Source: Thauera sp. 2A1 (GTDB lineage: Bacteria > Pseudomonadota > Gammaproteobacteria > Burkholderiales > Rhodocyclaceae). From it: 64,000 nt of DNA. Position 1 is the first letter of the stretch; every line of letters begins with the position of its first letter. Shown here piece after piece: positions 38,035 to 46,743 of the stretch. Made by a program: the position numbers and the translations under genes. Under the pieces are notes generated by a model, which saw only the letters and a list, made by a program, of their open reading frames with translations, was not told where the DNA came from and did not search any database. The stretch spans positions 18,462 through 82,461 of the forward strand of contig NZ_SSXV01000023.1 in assembly GCF_009469595.2 (NCBI RefSeq), in the 5' to 3' direction.

Positions 38035-39165
38035 ATGACCTCCGTCGAAACCCTCACCGTCCATGGCCTCGGCCGCGTTGCCGAGCCGTATCGCGACATC
38101 GTCCCGCCCATCCACCTCGCGAGCACATTCGAGCGCGCCGCCGACGGCAGCTACCCGGGTGGGCGCGTCTATGCGCGCGATGCCAGCCCCGCCTATCTGG
38201 AGGCGGAAGAGGTGCTGCGCCAACTGGAAGGCGGCGCGCAGTCGCTGCTGCTCGCGTCCGGCCATGCGGCGGCGTCGGCGGTGCTGCAGGCGCTCGATGC
38301 CGGCGACCGCGTCGTCGCGCCGCATGCGATGTACTGGGGCCTGCGCAAATGGCTGCTGGAGCTGGCCGAGCACGGCCACATCCAGCTCGCCTTCTACGAC
38401 AACACCGACCTCGACGACATGCGCCGCCAGCTCGCGGCCGCCCCCACCCGCCTGCTGTGGCTGGAGACACCCGCCAACCCGACCTGGGAGGTCGCCGACA
38501 TCGAGGCGGCAAGCGCCATGGCGCGCGAGCACGGGGCGATGACGCTCGTCGACTCCACCGTGCCGACGCCGGTGCTGTGCCAGCCGCTGAAGCTGGGCGC
38601 GGACGTCGTGCTGCACTCGGCGACCAAGTACCTCAACGGCCATTCCGACGTGGTCGCGGGCGTGCTCGTCACCCGCGAAGACTCGCCCCTGTGGCAGCGC
38701 ATCCGCATGATGCGCGCCCTCGGCGGCGCCGTGCTGGGCCCGTTCGAGGCCTGGCTGCTGCTGCGCGGCATGCGCACACTGCACCTGCGGGTACGCGCCG
38801 CCAGCGCCAGCGCGCTGCGCATCGCCACCGAGCTCGAGGCGCACCCTGCGGTCGCGCAGGTGCTCTACCCCGGCCTCGCCTCGGACCCCGGCCACGCCAT
38901 CGCCGCCCGCCAGATGAACGGCGGCTTCGGTGGCATGCTGTCGATCCGGGTGAAGGGCGGCGAGGCCGCGGCGCGCGAAGTCGCCGCCCGGGTGCAGGTG
39001 TTCAAGCGCGCGACCTCGCTCGGCTCGGTGGAGAGCCTGATCGAGCACCGTGCCAGCGTCGAGGGCCCCGGCACGCGCTGTCCGGACGACCTGCTGCGCA
39101 TTTCGGTGGGAATCGAGCCGGTGGACGACCTGCTGGCGGACCTGCGCCAGGCGCTCGCGGCCTGA
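38035..39165 (+). CDS. Cys/Met metabolism PLP-dependent lyase (cystathionine beta-lyase-like)
   Basis: A 376-residue fold-type I PLP enzyme of the cystathionine beta/gamma-lyase and gamma-synthase family, acting on sulfur amino acids in the cytoplasm. The PLP Lys198 is in LHSATKYLNGHSD, the PLP-ring region is SGHAAASAVLQAL near 75, the cofactor Asp is in LVDSTVPTP near 172, and SLGSVESLIEHRAS is near 333. The family has overlapping activities and the exact reaction (beta-lyase or gamma-synthase) cannot be fixed from sequence. The position beside cys and ssu genes fits assimilation of sulfide into methionine. Confidence 0.88.
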   Translation: MTSVETLTVHGLGRVAEPYRDIVPPIHLASTFERAADGSYPGGRVYARDASPAYLEAEEVLRQLEGGAQSLLLASGHAAASAVLQALDAGDRVVAPHAMYWGLRKWLLELAEHGHIQLAFYDNTDLDDMRRQLAAAPTRLLWLETPANPTWEVADIEAASAMAREHGAMTLVDSTVPTPVLCQPLKLGADVVLHSATKYLNGHSDVVAGVLVTREDSPLWQRIRMMRALGGAVLGPFEAWLLLRGMRTLHLRVRAASASALRIATELEAHPAVAQVLYPGLASDPGHAIAARQMNGGFGGMLSIRVKGGEAAAREVAARVQVFKRATSLGSVESLIEHRASVEGPGTRCPDDLLRISVGIEPVDDLLADLRQALAA

Positions 39166-39280
39166 GCACGACCCGAGCCCTTGCGAGCGACGTGGTGGCA
39201 TTGCAAGGCCGACCTGGCGGCGACCGGCGGTGAGCGCACCGACAGCTCGCCCACCCCGTCATTTGATTTACCGGACACGC

Positions 39281-41947
39281 ATGGCCAGCAACTTGCAGAA
39301 GAACAGGAAGACCGTATTACTCACCCTGATCGCGACGGTCGTGCTGCTGAACGTATTCAACCTCGCGCTGATGGCCTACACGCTGTGTACTGCGCGCGAG
39401 CGCCAGGAACAGGAAGTCCGCACCACTGTCGAAAACCTCGCGCTTCTGCTGGACCAGAGCGTCACCGCGATGACCCGCGAGGTCGATCTATCGCTGCGCG
39501 AGATCCAGCACAATCTGGAAATCGACCTGCGCCAACGGGGCACGATCGCCAAGGGGGACGCGGAGACGCTGGTCGCCCTGCGCGAGGAATGGCTCTCCGG
39601 CGTCGCCGAGATCCGCGTCGCCGACGCGACGGGAGCCGTCCTGCTGGGGCACGGCGTCACTGCCGACACCGACGTCAGCTACGCGGATCGGCCGTTCTTC
39701 AATGAACACCGGATGCACCCGGACGACCGCATGCTGGCGAGCAAACTGCTCAAGGGCCGCATCGCGGGAACGTGGATCAATGTCTTCTCGCGCCGCTACA
39801 ACCATCCGGACGGAAGCTTCGCCGGTATCGTCACCGCCGCGATTCCTGCCAGCAATTTCCGCAAGCTGCTGTCGGGTCTGAAGCTGGGGCCGCGCGGCAT
39901 CGCCCTCATGCGCGACAGCGACATGACGCTGATCGCGCGCTTTCCGCCTTCGAAATCGCCGGCCGGCAAGGTGGGCAGCGTGGGCGGTTCGACGGAGCTG
40001 GCCGACATCATCGCGTCGGGTGTCGCCCAGGCGACCTTCTACAGCGACCGCACCGCCGACGGCATCAACCGCATCGACGCCTACCGCAAGCTCTCGCTGA
40101 TGCCGGCCTTCGTGGTGGTGGGACTGGGCGAGGAAGACTACCTGGCCCAATGGTGGGACGACGTCCGCAAGGGCGCCATCCTGTCCGCGCTGTTCCTCAT
40201 CGTCACCATCTGCGCAGCGTGGCTGCTGTGGCGCCTGCTCGATGCGAACGAGCGAGCGAACCGACGCAATCAGATCCTGTTGCAGAACGCGAGCGACGGC
40301 ATCCACATCACCGACCTGCAGGGCAACGTCATCGAGGCCAGCGACGCCTTCTGCCGAATGCTGGGGCAACCGCGCAACGAGGTCATCGGCTTGAACATCC
40401 GCGACTGGGATGCCTTGCTGTCTGAGCAGGAAATCAACCGCGAAGTCCAGCGCACCTACGATGCCAAGGCGGTACGCACCATCGAATCGCAGTTCCGCCA
40501 CAGCAGCGGCAGGATCTATCCGGTCGAGATCGCGTCGTTTCCGCTGGAACTCGACGGCAAGCCCATCCTGTTCAACTCCGCGCGCGACATCACCGAACGC
40601 AAAGCCTCGGAGGAGAAGGCCGAGCGGCTCGCCTTCTTCGACCCGCTCACGCAGTTGCCGAATCGCCGCCTTCTCCTCGATCGGCTGCAACACGCAATCC
40701 GGTCCTGCGCCCGGCGCGCGAGCCGCGGCGCGCTGCTGTTCGTCGACCTGGACAACTTCAAGTCGGTCAACGACACCGCCGGCCATCATGCGGGCGACAG
40801 CCTCCTGCAGCAGGTCGCCGACGTCCTGAGTGCCTGCGTACGCAGGGAAGACACCGTAGCCAGGCTGGGAGGCGACGAATTCGTGGTCATGCTCGAATCC
40901 CTGAGCGAACACGACGTCGAGGCCGCCCAACGCGCCGAGGCCGTCGGCCGCCACATCCTGCAGGCGCTGCACAAGACCTTCCAGTTGGGGAGCGCCGAAC
41001 ATCGTTGCTCGGCGAGCATCGGCATCGCCCTGTTCGGCAAGAACCCGGATGAGAGCGTGGACGAACCGCTGAAGCGGGCGGACCTGGCGATGTACCAGGC
41101 CAAGGTGGCTGGCCGCAACGACCTGCGCTTCTTCGATCCGCAGATGCAGGCCGACATCCAGGAACGCGCCGAACTCGAGGCCTCGCTCTGGGATGCGCTG
41201 GATGCCGGCTGGTTCTTCCTGCAGTACCAGCCGCAGGTATCCGCGACCGGCCGGATCCTGGGCGTCGAGGCGCTGGTGCGCTGCCGCCATCCCCAACGCG
41301 GGGTGATATCGCCCGGCGAGTTCATCCCGCTGGCCGAAGACAACGGACTCATCCTGCCGCTGGGGCGCTGGGTGCTGGAGACCGCATGCGCCAGGCTGGC
41401 AAGCTGGGCCAGCTCGCCACGCACCGCGGACCTCACCGTCTCGGTGAACGTGAGTGCACGGCAGATCCGCCAGGACGGATTCGTCGACGAGGTGCGGACG
41501 ATCCTCGCCCGGACGGGGGCGAACCCCGCCCGACTCAAGCTGGAGCTCACCGAAAGCTCTCTGGTGACGGAGATCGAGAGCGTCATCGTCAGGATGGAGG
41601 CCCTCAAGGCGGGCGGCGTCGGTTTCGCGCTGGACGATTTTGGAACAGGCTATTCCTCGCTCGCCTACCTCAAGCGCCTGCCCCTCGATCAGCTCAAGAT
41701 CGATCAGAGCTTCGTCCGCGACATCCTCGTCGACCCGAACGACGCGGCAATCGCCAGAATGATCATCGTCCTGGCAGAAAGCCTGGGCCTCACGGTGATT
41801 GCCGAAGGGGTGGAAACAGCGGCTCAGCGCGACTTCCTGGTCAGCCACGGCTGCCGCGCCTACCAGGGCTACCTGTTCAGCCGCCCGCTCGGCGACGACG
41901 AGTTGGAACAGCGTCTCGCTGCGGGTTCGGCCATCACCATGCCCTGA
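39281..41947 (+). CDS. Membrane GGDEF/EAL protein with double Cache and PAS domains
   Basis: An 888-residue cyclic di-GMP enzyme. Two membrane helices (about 12-34 and 302-322) flank a periplasmic Cache sensor (about 40-290). A PAS domain follows (about 335-450, ILLQNASDGIHITDLQGNVIEASDAFCRML). The GGDEF domain (about 460-620) has RLGGDEF with an RRED inhibitory site, and the EAL domain (about 630-880) has EALVR, NVSARQ, ELTESSL, DDFGTGYSS, KIDQSFV and EGVET all present. Both catalytic domains look intact, so it may be bifunctional or use one domain as regulator. The start ATG 39281 directly precedes the first helix. Confidence 0.92.
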   Translation: MASNLQKNRKTVLLTLIATVVLLNVFNLALMAYTLCTARERQEQEVRTTVENLALLLDQSVTAMTREVDLSLREIQHNLEIDLRQRGTIAKGDAETLVALREEWLSGVAEIRVADATGAVLLGHGVTADTDVSYADRPFFNEHRMHPDDRMLASKLLKGRIAGTWINVFSRRYNHPDGSFAGIVTAAIPASNFRKLLSGLKLGPRGIALMRDSDMTLIARFPPSKSPAGKVGSVGGSTELADIIASGVAQATFYSDRTADGINRIDAYRKLSLMPAFVVVGLGEEDYLAQWWDDVRKGAILSALFLIVTICAAWLLWRLLDANERANRRNQILLQNASDGIHITDLQGNVIEASDAFCRMLGQPRNEVIGLNIRDWDALLSEQEINREVQRTYDAKAVRTIESQFRHSSGRIYPVEIASFPLELDGKPILFNSARDITERKASEEKAERLAFFDPLTQLPNRRLLLDRLQHAIRSCARRASRGALLFVDLDNFKSVNDTAGHHAGDSLLQQVADVLSACVRREDTVARLGGDEFVVMLESLSEHDVEAAQRAEAVGRHILQALHKTFQLGSAEHRCSASIGIALFGKNPDESVDEPLKRADLAMYQAKVAGRNDLRFFDPQMQADIQERAELEASLWDALDAGWFFLQYQPQVSATGRILGVEALVRCRHPQRGVISPGEFIPLAEDNGLILPLGRWVLETACARLASWASSPRTADLTVSVNVSARQIRQDGFVDEVRTILARTGANPARLKLELTESSLVTEIESVIVRMEALKAGGVGFALDDFGTGYSSLAYLKRLPLDQLKIDQSFVRDILVDPNDAAIARMIIVLAESLGLTVIAEGVETAAQRDFLVSHGCRAYQGYLFSRPLGDDELEQRLAAGSAITMP

Positions 41948-42035
41948 CCCGGTCTGCATCGGGGCCGGGAACGAGGCGCCGCCACGCCAGGACGACGAGC
42001 CTTACCGACGATCAACGCTCCGGAGCGCTGCACTC

Positions 42036-42275
42036 ATGTCACCCAGCGACATGCCGCAGGAATCTACGCCACCCGCCACGGTCAGCTTCCGCAAAGCCTT
42101 CGCCTTCTGGCTCAAGCTCGGCTTCATCAGCTTCGGCGGGCCGGTCGGGCAGATCGCGATCATGCACCAGGAGCTGGTCGAGAACCGGCGCTGGATGCGC
42201 GGTGGTCGGATGGATCGCCAGATCCGTGTTGAACTGAAGCCCGGAATCAGGCCGGCTGCCGGGATACGGACCTAG
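42036..42275 (+). pseudogene. chrA: Remnant of a chromate transporter (ChrA N-terminus only)
   Basis: The first 52 codons match the conserved start of CHR-family transporters (SFRKAFAFWLKLGFISFGGPVGQIA, then IMHQELVENRRWM). After residue 52 the sequence changes to unrelated residues and stops at residue 79. A functional ChrA has about 400 residues, so more than 85% is missing and nothing like the rest is found downstream, where the LysE gene lies on the other strand. The event looks like a deletion joining the remnant to the 3' side of the LysE gene. No function is expected. Confidence 0.75.
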
Positions 42276-42904
42276 TGCGCGGCCTGCCTGACCGTCGCCA
42301 GCAGCGCGGCGGCGGCGCCGAACAGGCTGCCGAACACGCGATTGAGCATGCGCTGCTGACGCGGTTCGCGCAGCAGGCGCAACACCTTTGCGGCAAGCCC
42401 GGTGTAGCCGGCCATCACGACGAGATCGACGGTGACCATGGTCGCCGCCATCGTCAGGTACTGCGGCAGCAGCGGCCGGCCGGAATCGAGGAACTGCGGC
42501 AACACCGCGAGAATGAAGACGATCGCCTTGGGGTTGCTGGCATTGACCACGAAGCCGCGCATCACCAGCGCCAGCGGCCGTGCGACCGCCACTTCTGCGT
42601 CGTCGGTGGCCATTGAGTCAGGCGCGGCACGCCACTGCTTCCAGCCGAGGTAAACCAGATAGGCCACGCCAAACCACTTGATGGCCTCGAAGGCAAACTC
42701 GGACGTCGCCAGGATGGCGCCCAGCCCTGCAGCCACGATGGCGATCTGCACGATCAGCGCGAGCTGCAGCCCGACCGCATTCCAGTAGCCACGGCGAAAG
42801 CCGAAGTTCAGCCCGGACGACATCGAGGCGATGGCGCCGGCGCCCGGCGAAAGGCTGATCACCCAACAAGCGGTAAAGAAAGCGAGCCAGGTATCCAGAG
42901 CCAT
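42272..42904 (-). CDS. LysE/RhtB-family amino-acid exporter
   Basis: A 210-residue inner-membrane exporter with about six helices. Family marks are WVISLSPGAGAIASMSSGLNFGFRRGYWNAVGLQ (residues 14-47), WFGVAYLVYLGWKQW near 77, and RGFVVNASNPKAIVFILAVLPQFLD near 116. The substrate may be homoserine, threonine or another amino acid. Its stop codon shares CTAG (42272-42275) with the stop of the truncated chrA. It is divergent from the ssuACB operon across 283 bases. Confidence 0.88.
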   Translation of the reverse strand: MALDTWLAFFTACWVISLSPGAGAIASMSSGLNFGFRRGYWNAVGLQLALIVQIAIVAAGLGAILATSEFAFEAIKWFGVAYLVYLGWKQWRAAPDSMATDDAEVAVARPLALVMRGFVVNASNPKAIVFILAVLPQFLDSGRPLLPQYLTMAATMVTVDLVVMAGYTGLAAKVLRLLREPRQQRMLNRVFGSLFGAAAALLATVRQAAH

Positions 42905-43090
42905 CGGGAAGGCCTCGTCAGCAAGGGTTCATGGTGTGCCGGCAGTCAGTCTTGGCGATGCGACGCATCGTCTGCTGCAGAGCAGCATGAATGATAGCGT
43001 CGCACGGCCGCAGTGGCGAGATGCAACAACACCTTTGCTCCAATTCTGCAGAGCAATCCATCCGCCCTCGCCTAAGCAAAGCGGATTTTC

Positions 43091-43119
43091 TTGGTTCGTG
43101 AAAAACCGCCGGCTATTTA
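43091..43119 (+). promoter_or_regulatory. Possible promoter of the ssuACB operon
   Basis: TTGGTT (43091-43096) and TATTTA (43114-43119) are separated by exactly 17 bases in an otherwise AT-poor spacer, 69 bases before ssuA. Each box matches consensus at only three of six positions, consistent with an activator-dependent promoter. No sigma-54 match was found in this spacer. Confidence 0.35.
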
Positions 43120-43187
43120 GATTTGCGCCATCGACCGGCGCAATCCGGTCTCCCCGATCGAATCCGAAAACCCGAGGAGCCCATCCC

Positions 43188-44144
43188 ATGAATACGAACC
43201 GCCGCTTCCTGCTCAAAGGCCTGTTTGCCGCTGCCACGCTACCGCTCACCCTCGCCGCCCCGCATGCGCTGGCGGAAAGTCCCGAGATCCGCATCGGCTG
43301 GCAGAAGGGTTCGACCCTGTCCATCGTCAAGGCGCGCGGCGACCTCGAAGCGAAGCTGAAGGCCGAAGGCGTGAAGGTGACGTGGACCGAGTTCCCGGCC
43401 GGGCCGCAGATGCTGGAGGGGCTCAACGTCGGCAGCATCGACCTCGGCGTGGTCGGCGAGACGCCGCCGGTGTTCGCCCAGGCGGCGGGCGCCGATCTGG
43501 TGTACGTCGGCAACGAGCCGCCCGCGCCGCGCGCCGAGAAGGTGCTGGTGCCGAAGGAGTCGCCGATCAGGACGCTGGCCGAGCTGAAGGGCAAGCGCAT
43601 CGTGCTGAACAAGGGCTCGAACGTGCATTACCTGCTGGTGAAGGCACTCGAATCCGCGAAGCTGAAGTACAGCGACGTCGAGGTGGTGTTCCTGCCGCCC
43701 GCCGACGCGCGGGCCGCGTTCGAGAAAGGCGCGGTCGACGCCTGGGTGATCTGGGACCCGTTCGGAGCGGCGGCCGAAGCGCAACTGGGCGCGCGCATCG
43801 TCGCCGACGGCACGGGGATCGCCAACAACTACAACTTCTACATCGCCGCCCGCCCCTTCGTGCACAAGCACCCGCAGGTGCTCGCTTCGGCGCTGGCGTC
43901 GATCAACGAGACCGGCCTGTGGGTGGGCAAGAACCAGAAGGAGGCGGCCGCCATCGTCGCGCCGCAGATCGGCCTGCCACCCGCGATCGCCGAGGTGTCG
44001 GTGTCGCGCTACGGCTACGGCGTGAAGCCGCTCACCGACGACGTGGTGAAGCACCAGCAGCAGATGGCCGACACGCTGAGCGAGCTCAAGCTCATCCCGA
44101 AGAAGCTCGACGTCGCATCCGTCGTCTGGCGCCCCACCCGATGA
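43188..44144 (+). CDS. ssuA: Aliphatic sulfonate ABC transporter substrate-binding protein SsuA
   Basis: The periplasmic receptor for alkanesulfonates. The 318-residue product has a signal peptide (to about residue 29, AHALA-ES, with a twin-arginine-like NRRFLLKG start) and the SsuA fold: IRIGWQKGSTLSIVKARGDLE near 34-54, PAGPQMLEGLNVGSIDLGVVGETPPVFAQAAG near 70-100, and VDAWVIWDPFGAAAEAQ near 185. GAGGAG at 43174-43179 is a good ribosome binding site. First gene of ssuA-ssuC-ssuB and following genes. Confidence 0.93.
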   Translation: MNTNRRFLLKGLFAAATLPLTLAAPHALAESPEIRIGWQKGSTLSIVKARGDLEAKLKAEGVKVTWTEFPAGPQMLEGLNVGSIDLGVVGETPPVFAQAAGADLVYVGNEPPAPRAEKVLVPKESPIRTLAELKGKRIVLNKGSNVHYLLVKALESAKLKYSDVEVVFLPPADARAAFEKGAVDAWVIWDPFGAAAEAQLGARIVADGTGIANNYNFYIAARPFVHKHPQVLASALASINETGLWVGKNQKEAAAIVAPQIGLPPAIAEVSVSRYGYGVKPLTDDVVKHQQQMADTLSELKLIPKKLDVASVVWRPTR

Positions 44145-44201
44145 ACTGTTGAATCCCGGGGAACGGACACGACGCCCTCCCCCGGACACCGAGATCCCGA
44201 C

Positions 44202-44993
44202 ATGGCAAGCACGATTTCCTCCCCGAGCCCGCGCTGGCTCGGCCAGATCACGCCCTGGCTGGTGCCGGTGGCCATCCTCGCCTCCTGGCAGGCCGTCGCG
44301 CAGCTCGGCTGGCTGTCCACCCGCATCCTGCCGGCGCCGTCGGCGGTGCTGTCTGCCGCGTGGACGCTGGCCGCGTCCGGCGAACTGCTGACCCACCTGA
44401 AGGCGAGCTTCGCCCGCGCCGCGATCGGCTTCGCCATCGGCGGCGGCATCGGCTTCTTCTTCGGTCTCATCAATGGCGGCTACCGCCTGGCCGAGAACCT
44501 GTTCGACACCACGCTGCAGATGGTGCGCAACGTGCCGCACCTGGCGCTGATCCCGCTGGTGATCCTGTGGTTCGGCATCGGCGAGGAAGGCAAGCTCTTT
44601 CTCGTCGCGCTCGGCGTGTTCTTCCCGATCTACCTGAACACCTTCCACGGCATCCGCGCGGTGGATGCCTCGCTGGTGGAGATGGGTCGGTCCTACGGCC
44701 TGTCGGGCTGGAGCTTGTTCCGCCACGTGATCCTGCCCGGCGCCCTGCCCGGCATCCTGGTGGGGGTGCGCTACGCGCTGGGCTTCATGTGGCTGACGCT
44801 GATCGTCGCCGAAACGATCTCCGCCACCTCCGGTATCGGCTACATGGCGATGAACGCACGCGAATTCCTGCAGACCGACATCGTCGTCGTCGCCATCCTG
44901 CTCTACGCCGTGCTCGGCAAGCTCGCCGACGTCGCCGCCCGGCTGCTCGAGCGCGGGCTGCTGCGCTGGAACCCGGCTTACGCCCCTGCCTGA
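44202..44993 (+). CDS. ssuC: Aliphatic sulfonate ABC transporter permease SsuC
   Basis: The inner-membrane channel of the sulfonate importer, predicted as a homodimer. The 263-residue product has about six helices, LPAPSAVLSAAWTL near 46, FDTTLQMVRNVPHLALIPLVILWFGIGEEGKLFLVALGVFFPIYLNTFHGI near 100-150, and the EAA loop MGRSYGLSGWSLFRHVILPGALPGILVGVRYALG near 162-195. Length and motifs match SsuC. It is 57 bases after ssuA and 22 before ssuB. Confidence 0.93.
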   Translation: MASTISSPSPRWLGQITPWLVPVAILASWQAVAQLGWLSTRILPAPSAVLSAAWTLAASGELLTHLKASFARAAIGFAIGGGIGFFFGLINGGYRLAENLFDTTLQMVRNVPHLALIPLVILWFGIGEEGKLFLVALGVFFPIYLNTFHGIRAVDASLVEMGRSYGLSGWSLFRHVILPGALPGILVGVRYALGFMWLTLIVAETISATSGIGYMAMNAREFLQTDIVVVAILLYAVLGKLADVAARLLERGLLRWNPAYAPA

Positions 44994-45015
44994 AACGAAT
45001 GCGAAGGAGACTCCA

Positions 45016-45873
45016 ATGGGTGTCATCGACTCGAACGAAATCCGCGCCCTGACCAGCGCCCCCGCGCCCGGCGACGCGCGCAAATCCGGCGTGCACATCC
45101 GTTTCGACGGCTTGTCCAAGGCCTATGCCGCACGTCAGGTCCTGAACGATGTGAACCTCGACATCGACGCAGGCGAATTCGTCGCCATCGTCGGCCGCAG
45201 CGGTTGCGGCAAGAGCACGCTGCTGCGCCTGCTCGCCGGGCTGGAGCAGCCCGGCGCCGGCGGCATCACGCTCAACGGCCAAGCGCTGCAGCAGACCCGC
45301 GACGAACTGCGGCTCATGTTCCAGGACGCGCGCCTGCTGCCGTGGAGGACGGTGGTCGACAACGTCGCGCTCGGGCTGCCCGGTTCTCGCGCCGACGTGC
45401 GCCGCGCAGCGCTCGCGGCGCTGGCCGACGTGGGTCTCGCCGACCGCGCCGACGAGTGGCCGTCACGCCTGTCCGGCGGGCAGCGCCAGCGTGTCGCACT
45501 GGCCCGCGCCCTGGTGCACAGGCCGCGCCTGCTGCTGCTCGACGAACCGTTGGGAGCGCTCGACGCGCTGACCCGCATCGAGATGCACCAGCTCATCGAG
45601 CGACTCTGGCTCGCGCAGGGCTTCACCGCGCTGCTGGTCACCCACGATGTGGCCGAAGCGGTGGCGCTGGCCGACCGCGTGCTGCTGATCGAGGACGGCA
45701 GCATCGCGCTCGACCTGCGTGTCCCGCTCGCTCGCCCGCGCGAGCGCGGCAGCGCTGCCTTCGCCGCGCTCGAGGACGACGTGCTACGCCGCGTGCTGCA
45801 GCATCCGCCGCTCGAGGACCAGGTCGCTGCGCCTTCTGCAGTCTCGTTCGGGCAGTGGCGATGGGCCGCCTGA
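45016..45873 (+). CDS. ssuB: Aliphatic sulfonate ABC transporter ATP-binding protein SsuB
   Basis: Energises the SsuAC importer. The 285-residue product has Walker A GRSGCGKST near 63, Q-loop MFQDARLLPWRTVVDNVALGL near 98 (the DARLLPW form typical of SsuB), signature LSGGQRQRVALARALV near 152, Walker B LLLLDEPLGALDALTR near 172 and TLLVTHDVAEAVALADRV-like sequence near 206. AAGGAG is correctly placed upstream. A degenerate EAL gene starts 20 bases after its stop, suggesting that the operon continues. Confidence 0.93.
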   Translation: MGVIDSNEIRALTSAPAPGDARKSGVHIRFDGLSKAYAARQVLNDVNLDIDAGEFVAIVGRSGCGKSTLLRLLAGLEQPGAGGITLNGQALQQTRDELRLMFQDARLLPWRTVVDNVALGLPGSRADVRRAALAALADVGLADRADEWPSRLSGGQRQRVALARALVHRPRLLLLDEPLGALDALTRIEMHQLIERLWLAQGFTALLVTHDVAEAVALADRVLLIEDGSIALDLRVPLARPRERGSAAFAALEDDVLRRVLQHPPLEDQVAAPSAVSFGQWRWAA

Positions 45874-45893
45874 ACACCCCCAAGGAGCACGAC

Positions 45894-46715
45894 ATGATCC
45901 CCTCAGCCGACACAGCGGGCGCCCGCACGCGCGCCTTTCTCGACCGGCTTCCGCTCGACCGCGACGGTGGTCGCCAGTTGCGCCGCCTGCCCGACGGCGG
46001 CGTGGTCGGCGACTGGTTCGGCTGTGAACTGGCCAGCGTCTTCCAGCCCATCGTCGATCCGGCCGCTCGCCGCACCGTCGGCTTCGAGGCCTTCCTGCGC
46101 GTACACGGCAGCGGCGAGCGCGAACTTTCTCCATGGACGCTGTTCTCGTCAAACGCGGACGATCATCGGCTCGTCGCACTCGACCGGCTTGCACGCACGG
46201 TGCACGCGCTGAATTTCATCACCTCGGTGCAGGACGAAAGCCTATTGTTCCTGAACGTGCATGGGAGGCTGCTAGCGGCCGTCAGCGAAGATCACGGCGC
46301 CGCCTTCCGCAAGGTGCTCGATGCGCTCGGCCTGCCAGCCGACCGTGTGGTCATCGAGACACCCGTTGCGGCAAGCGAACAACCCGGCCTGCTCGCCTTC
46401 GTGTTGCGCAATTACCGGCTGAACGGCTTCGGCACCGCGGTGAACCTCGCATCGCCGGCGCAGTGGAACACGCTGTCGCAGATCGTGCCTCCCCAATACG
46501 TCAAGATCCGCGACGATGCGGTGGACGCGGAGCGCGATGCGGACGCACTGCAGGCGATCGCCCAGCGCGCCACCCTCATCATCACCCGGCAGGAGGACAG
46601 GACCGCCGCGCCTCCGGTGGCGTCGCTCGCACAGGGCTACGCCTGGGGCCTGCCTGCTCAACGCGCCGCGATCGTCAGCCCCCAACGCTTTGCCCTCAAA
46701 TGTCTCGCCTACTGA
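45894..46715 (+). CDS. Degenerate EAL-domain protein in the ssu operon
   Basis: A 273-residue soluble protein with the outline of a cyclic di-GMP phosphodiesterase but without its catalytic residues. CELASVFQPIVDPAARRTVGFEAFLRVHG (about 44-72) keeps the EAL glutamate as EAF. DDFGTGYSS is absent (the matching place reads GFGTAVNLASP), and KID is KIR. It probably binds cyclic di-GMP or a partner rather than hydrolysing it. AAGGAG lies 7 bases before ATG 45894, and the gap to ssuB is 20 bases. A link between sulfonate uptake and second-messenger state is inferred from position only. Confidence 0.78.
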   Translation: MIPSADTAGARTRAFLDRLPLDRDGGRQLRRLPDGGVVGDWFGCELASVFQPIVDPAARRTVGFEAFLRVHGSGERELSPWTLFSSNADDHRLVALDRLARTVHALNFITSVQDESLLFLNVHGRLLAAVSEDHGAAFRKVLDALGLPADRVVIETPVAASEQPGLLAFVLRNYRLNGFGTAVNLASPAQWNTLSQIVPPQYVKIRDDAVDAERDADALQAIAQRATLIITRQEDRTAAPPVASLAQGYAWGLPAQRAAIVSPQRFALKCLAY

Positions 46716-46743
46716 ATCCGGCCCTGCCCGGAGCGCCGACACC

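Noticed and set aside
39488..41959. 823-codon minus-strand frame opposite the GGDEF/EAL gene
   Set aside because: Composition is that of an antisense shadow; every GGDEF and EAL motif is on the plus strand.
43188..45873. Taurine (tauABC) transporter instead of ssuACB
   Set aside because: Protein marks fit SsuA/SsuC/SsuB better and no tauD is near.
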